Part shown: piece by piece, positions 40,135 to 50,400 of the stretch
How positions within the stretch are numbered: position 1 is the first letter of the stretch
How the letters are laid out: every line of letters begins with the position of its first letter
Assembly (NCBI GenBank): GCA_030765055.1
Contig: CM060958.1
Location: 107,562,627 to 107,626,626 of the forward strand
Origin: Mantis religiosa
Taxonomy: Eukaryota > Arthropoda > Insecta > Mantodea > Mantidae
DNA length: 64,000 bases
Reading direction: 5' to 3'
The notes under the pieces: generated by a model
Databases searched by the model: none
What the model saw: only the letters and a program-made list of their open reading frames with translations
What the model was told of the DNA's origin: nothing
Program-made: the position numbers and the translations under genes

Positions 40135-41054
40135 CGAGGGCTGTTCAATAAAGAATGATTACAATTTTTTTTTGACAGCGTACCTTTACTCATCATCATA
40201 ATTTTAATGGTCCTTCTCAAAATAGTCTCCCCTGAATGCGATGCAGTTGTCCCAGCGCTTATGCCAATCTTCAAAGACCTGCTGGAAACAGTTTTTTGAG
40301 AGGTCCTTCAAAATCGCCTCCACAGCCTACACCACTGCTTCTGATGATGGATAATGCCTTCCACGAATACGTTTCTTCAAGTTAGGGAATAGAAAAAAGT
40401 AACTTGGGGCTAAACCCGGACTATAGGGAGGCTTAGGGATGCACTTCACGGTGATTTTTGCAAGATATTCAGCAACAACATTGGCAATATGCAGCCGCGC
40501 ATTATCGTGGTGCAGCATCCAGCCTGCTTCGCGGAAATGTGGTCTTTTGCTCCTGATATGGACTTGCAATATTTTCAGGATATCCCTGTAGTATTGTCCA
40601 CTTACTGATATGTGTGTGCAGGTACAACATGCTAATAAACCATTCCATGAATATCAAAGAATGAGATGACCATAACTTTCCCAGCAGAAGCAACCACTTT
40701 TGCTAGTTTGGGGGTTGGTGATGAAGGAGATTTCCACACTGAGCTTTGCTGTTTGCTCTCAGGATCAAAATGATGTAGCCAAGTTTCATCAGCAGTGATT
40801 ACGTTTGAAAGAAACTCTGGATCTTCCTCCATCATCAACTTTAACTGCATTTTACCTCCATTGCAGCAGTAGGCGATTCTGTACATGTCTGAACTTGCCC
40901 GGTTCTCACAGGTGGGAACCAAGAGTACCAACAATGAAACTACTACGGCGTGTTTGTTTCATATTAAGCTAACATAATATAATAAGATTGAATTTTATTG
41001 CGAAAAATTATGACTGTATAAAAATTATGATCATTCTTTAATGAACACACCTCG
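40135..41054 (-). mobile_element. Internally deleted mariner, 920 bp
   Basis: TA at 40,133-40,134 and 41,055-41,056. Terminal repeats beginning CGAGG-G-CTGTTCAATAAAG on the left and, inverted, CGAGGTGTGTTCATTAAAG on the right, followed by AATGAT. The 5' third of the transposase gene is gone. Confidence 0.92.
40300..40934 (-). pseudogene. Mariner transposase, N-terminus deleted, third Asp lost
   Basis: Frame 40,934-40,632 has V-I-T-A-D-E-T-W-L-H-H-F-D (first catalytic Asp), K-V-M-V-I-S-F-F-D. Frame 40,569-40,327 has L-H-H-D-N-A-R-L-H (second Asp), then K-P-P-Y-S-P-G-L-A-P-S-Y-F-F-L-F-P, in which both Asp of the usual P-D-L-A-P-S-D-F are replaced (Gly, Tyr). Stops and frameshifts between. The DNA-binding domain is deleted. 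Confidence 0.9.
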
Positions 41055-41607
41055 TAGGAACTTAAGTAGAAAAATTTGTAATGTTTAATAACGATAAAAT
41101 CCATTTTTATGAATTTTGACAATCTTTGGCCCGTTATTGCAGATGATTATCCTTAAACTGGAGAGGGTCATTTGCATTCCCTGACCCTCTCTCTGGAAAT
41201 GATTTTTCTTAGGATATAAAGGAATATCCGGTTTGTGTTGTTATGAGCATAAACATTTTCACTTATTTGTACTAAACTTATTACAAATACAGAGATGTGG
41301 TTAAGTGTTCAGCCCAGGCTGTTAACTTACCACATTCATTATAAAACTTCTACTAGCTACCCATTAATTTCTTTTAAAATTACACCTTGTTTACATCTCT
41401 ATTTTTACATCTCATCTTTTTTTGGTAACCAGTTCCATTTCCTTTTAACTTTATATAAAAGCTCTCTAGCTTTCCTATTTCATTTACTAAAATGTTTAAT
41501 TAATGCAGACCTTCTTTACATTTGGAGGCAAACTACATTTATATATAACTCAGTCTCTTCACACTCACACTGTTTGTATTTCTATGTCTTCGTATTTATA
41601 TAGTGAA
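41055..41607. other. Unassigned spacer
   Basis: A small perfect hairpin GAGAGGGTCA/TGACCCTCTC with an 11-nt loop lies near 41,161-41,192. Otherwise nothing recognised. Confidence 0.4.
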
Positions 41608-41800
41608 TCGGTATGGCTGGGTCAGTTGGTTAAGTACAAGGCTATTGATCCTCAGGTCACGGATTCATTCCTGGTTCAGATTGATAGTTTTATGCGTGCT
41701 TAAGAGCGATAGCCACTTGTTAGTAGATTTACTGGCATGTAAAATAAGTCCTGGGGGAGGAAATTCCTGCACTCACGATGTTGTTATCAAAAACATATTT
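41608..41800 (+). mobile_element. Degraded tRNA-derived SINE (SINE-F)
   Basis: Head with an A-box-like GGCTGGGTCAGTTGGTTAAG and a decayed B box (CTGGTTCAGATTG). The body motif TACTGGCATGTAAAATAAGTCC and GGAAATTCCTGCACTCACGA resembles a SINE common in polyneopteran and hemipteran insects as I recall it. Confidence 0.55.
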
Positions 41801-42894
41801 GGTTGTTTTATAAAGTGTAAACATTACAATTTGGAAATCTCAGTTTATCTCTTAGGGAGGGAATTCCCCAACATGCTATTTCTGTAGTAAAACCAGTACA
41901 ATCCGGATGAAATGAACTGCCTTGAACTCTTATCAAAAATACAACTAAGGAGTATTTGAATCCTCATTCGGACAAGGTATATGCCAAACAAAAATCTGCT
42001 TTATTTACATTTTGGGGATGAAAGTGTGGTAGCGTTTTCCAAGGAAATCTCGAGATAATTATAGCACTTCTGAGCGAATGGACAAAGTGCCATAAAATGA
42101 TCTCAATTGACGTCAGTCAGGTATTTTCTTGAGGCAGGTTTGGAATGAAGAATGTTGCCTGCAAAGCTGTCTGGTGTGAATAACTGGAAGTTAATGTAGC
42201 GAGACCATGGGGGGGGGGGGGGCGTTAATTGAAGGGGGAGGTGGAGCAAGGCTGTAAATCAGTCTCTCTGCCCAATTCCGTGGGAACCGGATTCGGTGCT
42301 CGTAAGTGTTCGTTTTCCTTAATGTGACAGTTGGTAATGTAACTGGAACTCTGAAAAGAAATGCTGCCCCCTTAAAACAACTGGAATGTCATATTGTTGG
42401 GTCATCTGGCCCTTTGCTGGGTGGAGGAATTAGGTGCTGGCTTACTGAGCTCAAGGTCGAAGTTCAATGGTTTAAATATTTAGTTTAAAATTGATTATAG
42501 TTTATGAATTACTTATTTTACTAATCTAACGAACATACCAGCGGTACATCCGTATTGCTGTGAATGCTACTTTAAGAGATAATTCGTCATTGTCATTGTC
42601 TTCATCGTCTGAGTACTGCAAATTTACGATTATAGGTTACAAAATCTCATTAGTGTTATTTCTTACCAAATGTCGTCTTCTTGTAGTTTATTTGATGTCT
42701 CACGCAGTTTACCCGGTCTTGATGTATTCCTTGTCAATTTATTCGCGAGTAGGTCTTTCAACGTCAGTCAGTTTAAAAAATATTATTTCTGTTTGCAAAA
42801 TAATTTGAGGCCACATTAATTCAATTGGATTGTTCTGGCAGTGGTAAGGGGGAAGGTGGATGGTATCTCATTGATCCAGCTGATGCACCTTTTC
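41801..42894. other. Unassigned spacer
   Basis: A G homopolymer of ~14 at about 42,208. No gene recognised; an 82-codon frame at 42,560-42,808 has no motif. Confidence 0.4.
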
Positions 42895-43542
42895 ATGGAA
42901 GAGTAACTGAATAATGTTGTTTTGAACTCCTTAGAGTGAATAGAGATTACGAACCATTCATAAACAAAGATATAATGTGACCAGACACGTTCTACCAGAC
43001 CAGCAGGAAGTGTATTGTTTCCTCTCATCGAATTTAGAAAACACCTTGGCTTATTCAAAGTACATATTTCCTTTATCACGTCATGTCAAATGTTTACGTT
43101 TCAGTTCGGAGTAATTTCAAATATACGTTCACACATACATGCCAACCAATAATGATATTCATTACAGTCCCCCCAGGGGCCTACTTCGGTAGGTACGGGT
43201 TTGGCGCACCCGGGGTCCCGAGCCAACAGTCTCCCTCGTGTGGGCTCCTTCGTGGTTGAGGGAGACGGTCAATAGGCCCACCCACATGTAGGCCGTGCGT
43301 GGAGACCCGTGGAGAAGGATTTTAGATTCTTTTCTAGTTTAGAGTTTAGGATTTAGTGAACGAAATTTTTAGTAGGTTTTGATTGATGTTTGTTATGTAC
43401 GTGTATTTTTAATAGGTTTTGTTACACTTGTATAGTTTGTAGAAAGTTTTATGTGACTTTTGCCATGACTAGTTTTTTAAAGGGCGCTGATGACCGCCGT
43501 ATTTGAGCGCCCTTATGTATCATCATGATCATGATCATCATG

Positions 43543-43579
<37 letters not shown>

Positions 43580-43930
43580 CCATCATCATCATCACCATTC
43601 ATTCATTCATTACAGTGCTTACGTCGCAATGCATTGTTATAATATAATGGTATCTATTTTATTTATTTGTATTAGGAAAACTATATTGAACTAAACATAT
43701 GGGATTTTTTACGGTTATGTTAAATACATTAATTTCTCCTTCCTCATGGATCACTTTTTGCAAAATCTGAGCTTTTTTGGCGCAAATAGTATTTATTAGA
43801 GATTGACTAGGTTGGCGCTTGTCACACACCACATAGGGGGAATGCCATACGACAACACCGCAGGACTCCGATTGGTTGCTCACCTAGTAGCGCTCAAGGA
43901 CAAACATCATCCCATTTGAAACACTAACAA
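42895..43930 (+). repeat. Repeat D, copy 1 (unknown family)
   Basis: Extensive similarity to 61,650-62,715, e.g. GAGATTACGAACCATTCATA, GATATAATGTGACCAGACA, TTATCACGTCATGTCAAATG and, near the end, ACACCGCAGGACTCCGATTG. It is interrupted here at 43,168-43,604 by a retroposon; the other copy is interrupted by repeat C instead. Confidence 0.85.
43168..43604 (+). mobile_element. Short non-LTR-type retroposon with (ATC)n tail
   Basis: Flanked by the 11-bp duplication ATTCATTACAG at 43,157-43,167 and 43,605-43,615. It starts TCCCCCCAGGGGCCTACTTC (GC-rich 150 bp), has an AT-rich middle, and ends with the stem AGGGCGCT…GAGCGCCCT (about 43,480-43,513) followed by a CATCATGATC and ATC microsatellite. 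That terminal hairpin plus trinucleotide tail is typical of some insect LINE and SINE 3' ends, as I recall. No coding. Confidence 0.8.
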
Positions 43931-46890
43931 TGACGTTTCTCAACAGGTTCAGCCGATCTTAGTATTGTCACCGATGGCATTGTTGTGCTTGGCGTGACAA
44001 GCGGCAGCCGGGCGCGTGGGCAGGAGAGCTGGATGTATGCCAAGAGAAAGAAAGAGACAGAGAGAGGCTGCGCATTTTCTGTCTTTCTCTTGCCGCCGCG
44101 AAGGTTCTCGGAAGGTCCTGGCATTCTAGAAACAATGACTGGAGGTCCAAATACCGGCAAAGTGTTTGAGGGAGTTGTGTGATCATCGGAGCTGTACTAT
44201 GTAATGTTTATTGCGACAGTAGACGATTGAAGTGTACCTCGGTGATTTCTTTCATTTGTTTACGTGCGGCGGAGCACCGAGACGGCCTTGAAGACAGCTG
44301 ACTATCAATTTCACATCTTTTTACTGTAATAAGAAGTGTTCTATATTGCTACAAACCAGACGTTTGATTCTATGCAACCCTCACAGTTACAGTATCCTTT
44401 CAGCTCAACCCTCCCTCCCGGAGGTGGTCGTCACGCGCAATCTCCCATAAATCAAGCTGCCAGTTCACCTCATAGAGTCATAGAGTGTCGACACAGCGAT
44501 CATGGACACTGTTGACGACTACAGGATCACCAAATGGATTTGGAATAGTGCCAGAGGGGCGCTGAGCTCTATAAAAGGGAGCAAAATTCAACACATAAGC
44601 ACATATTTCGGTGATGTCACCATACGCTGCAAGCTATCGACCCCGAGGTGACTTCTTTTGACGACTTCAGCATTTTGACTGCTATATCTTGCAAACATGG
44701 AGTGGAACTGCTGAAATATTTCTGCTCTGATGCAGTAGTAATTTTAGATCACAGTAGGTAATGTGAAATATATAACCTCTGCTATATTATCATAGCTACT
44801 CTAAACAAGTCAAACTGGTTCAGCTTTCAAACATGAGCGTTTAGTAACAAAATACCTCAACAACGTATAAGGCTTCATTATAACACTTTAAGGCAGCACG
44901 AGTGTTTTGGTAGAATCCCTCCTTTATATAAGAATGAATTTAATCCAAAATCCAAAACAAAGGAACACTTAAAATTTAGAATGGAGTAAGGCTGGCTTTG
45001 AAAAATAATTAGTCCAATGAATAACCAAGGTACTTTAACATACACTTTCGTAATTAATATGTAAAAATATATGATGATAACGGTAACGTAACAAATATTA
45101 CAATAAAATATAATTACTGTCTACAGTCTGATTTTTGAAAGAAGATAACGTGAATGTCACGTGGGTAGTGCAATGTTGCCCAGTAGATCCCCTTTCTTTA
45201 TCCTCTCAACACTAGAAACATAAACAAGTGTTCGAGTTATGCCACCTCAACAAAAATATGCACAGTTAATCTGTATTAGCCTACTTTAAAAACAGAAATA
45301 AGTTGTTCACACATTCACTGAGTTGTAGCGTCTTCACATGTGTGAGTTCTTTTAAATAAATTTGGTACTATGTAAATTATATTCCATACTTACCGATATT
45401 GTTGCTATGCATTTTAAGTTGAAACTCCCGCACAGTGCGGTATTTCTCCACAGAAACACATATATGCGATGCACGTTCTAAAATCTAACACTTATCTTCA
45501 ATTATATTTATTAACATTTCAGCTAATATCTTAACTACTAACATTCAGATTCATATAAATACACATAGTGCAAAAAGTAATATGGAACACACATGTGGTA
45601 AGCACATAACGGAATCTCGAGAGTTGAACAAACTCGGGTTTTTTTCAAACCTTTCCTCGTTCCGTATACATTAATATCGCAATATACTATTATTAATGAC
45701 TTTGTTAATTGATATGTTCATATCAAAGCCGCCGATATGCCAAAATTTTGACCCACAAGAACTCTTTTACGTGCAAGCACATCTACTGACATGAGACTCG
45801 CTTTTGGATAAAAGGAGTAAGCTGTTCATTGATAAGGAAGAAACCCTCATCTTCCTATTGGAAGAATTCTCTAAGAGAACAGACAAATTCTCTAGCTGCA
45901 ATGTAACACCCCAACCGTATGCTGATCTTTGTCATGGACCATGATTTCTCGGTCCACCTCTAATCCTACCGCCACTACGTCTTGCTTCCATAAAAACGTA
46001 TTTTAATTGGGTTTTAACAAAGTAGGTTAACAATACACAGCGTAACTGAATACTCAAGCAAATTCTGTTTCCCGCACAAAACTAGCGATAACTTACCTGA
46101 GGAGTATGTGATTCACCAATGTATCCAAACTGGCAACCTTTGTTTACGTTTCCGTAGCAACGACCTTCCCTTCTAACCCTACGCATACCTTGCCTGATGA
46201 CCTTCACATATCTTCTTTTAAAAATTAGACTGTACCTACCACTAGAAGGCAAGAGAGGAATCAGGGGGAGAGGGATTTGAGCTGTTTATCTGCTCTGTTA
46301 GTTCATCTGTTTGCTAGGAAATGAGTGTATAAAAGTGCACATGAGTCATATGTAATATCTAATGCTCGTTGCAGTAACTGCAGTGATAGGTATTATGTAT
46401 GGGTGAGTTATATGTCAACAACTGTGTAATGTAAACGAACCTAATTCTTGTTTCACATAAGCTTGCCCCGTTTCTCTTAACGGTCACGTGACCTTATAAC
46501 CTCTCATTGGCTGCTATTGTAGTATATACTGTTGTAAGGTAAAAATTAGTTCTTTATTTTATATGGTGATATATCTTTACATGTTGGAAGAGAATTGTCA
46601 AATTTATATTTTCGTAACTGTTTGAATTAAATATATCACGTAACAGAGTTGATTTATCTGAAATGTATGTTAATTCTTAAACGAAGTAAACAGGAGGTTC
46701 CTTTGCTCTCAAGCACATGACACGATAGCACGTTATTTAGCGGTAGTAATGGTACATTTGTTTATATGGCTTTCATCACTGACCTTGTTTTGAACTGGAT
46801 TAGTCATATATCACCATTCGAAGGTGGGTTGCGCCGAGTGCGAGAGCTAAATTATTTTATTGATCGTTTATTGCGCGTGTACTTATTATA
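43931..46890. other. Largely unique region, no gene identified
   Basis: GC content rises between about 43,980 and 44,700. Open frames there are under 80 codons and unfamiliar. The rest is AT-rich single-copy sequence. It is the longest tract in the window without recognised repeats, so the best place to look for a host promoter, first exon or regulatory element. Nothing is proven. Confidence 0.4.
44570..44577 (+). promoter_or_regulatory. Candidate TATA box (TATAAAAG)
   Basis: A consensus TATAAAAG at the downstream edge of the GC-richer block. About 30 bp on lies ACACATAAGCAC and then TCACCATACG. No coding frame follows, since ATG at 44,697 stops after five codons. Confidence 0.3.
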
Positions 46891-46896
46891 TGTATA

Positions 46897-47330
46897 ATGG
46901 CAGAATCTACCGTCAGTTTTTCGCTGAAGCATCGCAAGGGAAAACCTTTACAAATCGGCGAAAAAAGAATTGTGTTGCATGTGTTTAATGCACTCACAGA
47001 GAGGAATCCGTCTTTGTCAGTGAGAGAAGTCGAACAGCTGTGCTCTGAACTTGCAGGTGTTTTAGATGCGTAGGAACATCGCGACATGAAATTGAGACAA
47101 CAGGAAAACTTACCACTCCAGGGGCGATATTACTGTGTGGCGAAGACGTTATTTAAGGAAAATCAACTGTACCGGGATACAAATCGCACAATAAACTACC
47201 TTGACGAGACTTAGGTGAATGATGGACACACAAATATGCCGTGACACGACTTTTAAAATTGAAAGACAAGCATTTTTGCAAGGCATGTGTGCTGGTTTTA
47301 AAAAATCCCAGTGGAAAAGGCTGAAGGCCT
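46897..47330 (+). pseudogene. IS630-like transposase N-terminus and first catalytic block, frameshifted
   Basis: ATG at 46,897 opens 58 codons (M-A-E-S-T-V-S-F-S-L) with a helix-turn-helix style segment (G-E-K-R-I-V-L-H-V-F-N-A-L and L-S-V-R-E-V-E-Q-L-C) to a stop at 47,071. In the next frame comes T-G-K-L-T-T-P-G. Further on, N-R-T-I-N-Y-L-D-E-T (first catalytic Asp) and N-D-G-H-T lie near 47,185-47,230, and L-K-N-P-S-G-K-G near 47,310. This order matches the insect family whose middle part is found at 9.55-9.85 kb. The middle part is deleted here and the frame is broken several times. Confidence 0.75.
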
Positions 47331-47334
47331 TTCA

Positions 47335-47740
47335 TTATAAACTTGTTTCAGTTTCATTGCTCATTCATTCAGTTTCAACTTGCTCAGTTTCATTATAAAC
47401 TTCATTAGTTTAGCATGCCTTCATATTCTTCATATTCTTATTTCTATCTTCCTGGCAATTATTATGAAGTTTACTGCAGTTTTAAATGTGACGGGAAGGC
47501 ACCGCTTATGGCCTATAGCGCGAAAGCATTAGCCAATTAGGATGAGGGGGAAGGTAGTTGCACGCGGAGTGATACATGTCAGCAGGGCAAGGTTATATGA
47601 AACAGAGAGTAGCATAAACACCGTGCGGATAGCAAAACTGATTACGTAACACATTCCTCTACCTTGTCTTCTTGTGCTCGACACACAGTATTTGTCACGA
47701 ACTTCACTTACATTTTTATTAAAATTTATTAACTTTCCTC
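47335..47740. other. Unassigned spacer
   Basis: May include the 3' remainder of the transposon above. No motif seen. Confidence 0.35.
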
Positions 47741-47797
47741 GGAATGTAAGAGTCTATTTTCGCAAATCGTTATTTGCATCGTCAGTCTATTTATTCC
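47741..47797 (-). ncRNA. Hammerhead-like ribozyme 2 (PLE-associated), well-formed core
   Basis: Minus strand, 5' to 3': stem I 5' arm GGAAUAAAUAGA (47,797-47,786), CUGACGA (47,785-47,779), stem II GCAAAU/AUUUGC with loop AACG, GAAA (47,761-47,758), a minimal stem III segment AUAGAC, then stem I 3' arm UCUUACAUUCC (47,751-47,741). Stem I pairs as AGA/UCU next to the core and GGAAU/AUUCC outside an internal loop. PLE hammerheads are known for tiny stem III. One doubt: the base before the cleavage nucleotide is A, not the usual U. Confidence 0.65.
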
Positions 47798-47974
47798 GGC
47801 TGTTATAGTTACAGCCGCTAGGGGATGGATAAGTTTACTACCAACTCTGAATATAAAACAAACTGAAAGACAGAATCGATTGGTGATATTTCAAAACTCA
47901 TTACGCCATTTATTTTTTCAAAATAAATATTTTGTCACAAAACTATTAAATCTATCGCACCATTTAATTGTTTT

Positions 47975-48210
47975 TTAATAACTTAACTTTGGATTTATTA
48001 AATCTAAACTTATTTCATGGCTAGGTGACCATATGTGATTTGCCATGACTGATTTATCAGTCTGTTTATACCTAATAGTTCTAAAATGTTCTTTTATTCT
48101 GGTTTCTAAATTACGTTTGGTCATTCCAATGTAAACCTCGTGGCGATCTAAACCATTAAAGTGATAAATGCCATATGTTTTACTATCGGAAATTTCATCC
48201 TTTTTAAAAA
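47975..48210 (-). pseudogene. GIY-YIG endonuclease domain, second PLE fragment
   Basis: An open frame without an ATG of its own, ending TAA at 47,975-47,977: T-Y-G-I-Y-H-F-N-G-L, then E-V-Y-I-G-M-T-K-R-N-L-E-T-R-I-K-E-H (GIY, YIG and the conserved Arg), then D-K-S-V-M-A-N-H-I-W. It lacks the C-x-C metal pair seen in the 38-kb copy, so it belongs to another PLE lineage. Reverse transcriptase is absent. It lies ~180 bp upstream, on the same strand, of the hammerhead-like motif at 47.74-47.80 kb. Confidence 0.8.
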
Positions 48211-48784
48211 ATGTAGCAGACTTTTTATACTACATTTATTTTGAGAAAGCAACATTGTAACAAATTCTTTAAAAAGTTTTGAAACTGTTTATTAGCCTAA
48301 TGATGGTAAGTAAACTTTTTAAAAGTATAATTATATTTTATCTTTTAAGGATAGAAACATAATTTACAACTTTTATATTTAATTTTTCAGTCCTTTGGTG
48401 TATAAAATTGTTATCAAAGCATTAATTAAAGCAGTGCTTATTTTCTCTAATAAATTCCTCTTTACTCAAGTGTATGTTTTTAACTTATAAAATCAAATTA
48501 TTAAAAAACACTAAGTTTATGCTAAAAAGTTTAAAGCTTTTATTTTTTTATCTAATTATCCGCATGAGTAGAGTTTCTGTAAATGCCAAATTTAGTGTAT
48601 TGTTATTTCTTATTATCTTTAGATCTAGAAAAGGAAGACAAAATTAAATTAAAACAATCAAAGCTAATAGAATGGGTTAATTACGATCTCTTTTACTGAC
48701 AAGTTTTAGATACGTCCTGTACAGATAAAGATTGCTTTAAGGACGTGAGAAGAAACCGTATGGGATATGAATAGTACTCACATG
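48211..48784. other. AT-rich spacer, perhaps decayed PLE sequence
   Basis: Very AT-rich with no recognisable reverse transcriptase motif. Confidence 0.35.
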
Positions 48785-48930
48785 GCTTCATTCGAGAGCC
48801 CGGGTTCGATTCCAGTGGTCGAACTATCTGACCTCTTTTTTGTGGTTTTGCTAGGTATCCACACGAATGCTGTGTAAGTTAATTATATCCCCCGAAGTTC
48901 CTGTACCTCCATTTCATCTCCCTCTTGGCA
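48785..48930 (+). mobile_element. SINE-B head and early body
   Basis: B box GGTTCGATTCC, then CACACGAATGCTGTGTAAG and CTCCATTTCATCTCC as at 39.3-39.4 kb. The rest of the body is missing; a tail piece appears at 50.05 kb. Confidence 0.8.
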
Positions 48931-48954
48931 AAGCTACTGTCCAGCAACGCAAAG

Positions 48955-49232
48955 TAAGTCTCTGAAAGGAATGTGCTGCCTTACACAGTGGGACAAGGAC
49001 AGCGAATGTCTGTGGCAGAGAAAGCTTGCTACACAAGGAGCAGACCGTTAGACAAAACATGCGCCCTATTCACTCTGCACACTAAAACCAAGGAGATTCA
49101 TTCACAAAAGTAGAAGCCATCAGAATGTGTTTGAATGCTCTGTAACTGAACTGACATGACGTGTCATAAACCTTTCCAGGGAGGTGTAGAAACCTTCTCC
49201 AAACTCCCTGCGTCTCAGGCCTCGGAGACTTA
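48955..49232 (+). mobile_element. Repeat C, reference copy (278 bp, MITE-like)
   Basis: Starts TAAGTCTCTGA (48,955) and ends TCGGAGACTTA (49,222-49,232): an 11-bp inverted repeat with one mismatch. No coding capacity. Copies at 10.4 and 62.3 kb. Confidence 0.8.
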
Positions 49233-50044
49233 TTCTCTTGTGGAGGCAGTAGGAAGTTCGTACTGATTTCCTTGAGCAGTGTAAGAGCGGCCAGGTATGG
49301 CTATACAACGTAGCGCTACTAGCAAGGGTAAGGTTCATCGTAGAATGCAACTCATTACTGTAAAACAGGTGTAACTGTATGACACAAAGCACGTTGGTAG
49401 GAAGGAAAACGTTCGAATAACATCATTGTTGTGCTTCAAAGATGAGCAACTAAATTTGCTGTACAACTATTTTATGTTTTCTAGAAGTGTACTTATTCAT
49501 GTCCTTATTTACTTCATTATTTACATTTATATTTCAGTGAGATACTTCAGCAGAACATGGTAAAAAGAGAAGCCAGATCGAGAAACTAAATTAGCTGAAA
49601 TCATTAACGAACATGCAACAGATTATCAAACATCTAAATCTTGTTTTACGAGACATAGAATGAGTTTTTCATGTGAAAAGCTTCAGAGGTACATTATTGG
49701 TTTTATTAATACGGCTGCAGAAAAGTAAATATGTACTAAAATTGCTGCTTTGGCATTTTGTCTAGTAAGAGTCTTCAGATATTTAAGAAATTAATTTTAT
49801 TATTTATATCTTATTTTACATTCGATCAGGAAATGTTACAATCCGCGTTACAATTGCTTGGGTATTGCCACAATGTGCCTATTGAAATAATGATATCAGC
49901 CAGAGACAAACCCGTATGTACTATATAAGAATTTGCATGTTGTACATAACGATCTAAATAGATGTCATTTACGAATGTCTCGGGCATTTGTTTTCTCTGG
50001 ACACACAGTTGCAATGCCTCACCGCTGTGCGTTTCTTATCTATA
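49233..50044. other. Unassigned, includes a short unplaced frame
   Basis: A plus-strand frame near 49,585-49,730 (…L-A-E-I-I-N-E-H-A-T-D-Y…A-A-E-K-stop) has no ATG and no family I recognise. Confidence 0.35.
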
Positions 50045-50400
50045 ACTTGTTTGGATGCCGGGAGAGGATCGCTCGCAACCTACATAGGGAACGGCGAGCG
50101 GTACGAACTTCCTATTCCTGGCTCTTGGTAAAACTTCCGGTAGGATGGTCTCCGGTATCCGGGCCGACCTGTTGGACCGTCTCAGGACCACGGAGGGCGG
50201 GATGCCTGTTGGACTGGTCTGCCGGGGAGTTTTAACTGGTCACTTGTAGTGATCCTATATCTGCATTGTCGTGGTTCCTTGGCACCCTCTACCTACTCTC
50301 GCCTCATCCTTCCTCCCGGGGGTGCCACAGTTTGGGGTAGAGGTACAATAGACCAAGTTTTGGACCTCCGTGCTGAATCCCCTTCATAGGGTAGTCCATT
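50045..50400 (+). mobile_element. SINE-B middle and tail
   Basis: Shows CTTCCGGTAGGATGGTCTCC, CGCCTCATCCTTCCTCCCGG, GACCTCCGTGCTGAATCCCC, matching the SINE-B 3' part at 25.4 kb and 39.7-39.87 kb. It may be the other half of the copy that starts at 48,785. Confidence 0.75.

Noticed and set aside
43503..43694. His-rich peptide
   Set aside because: It is the (ATC)n tail of a retroposon.
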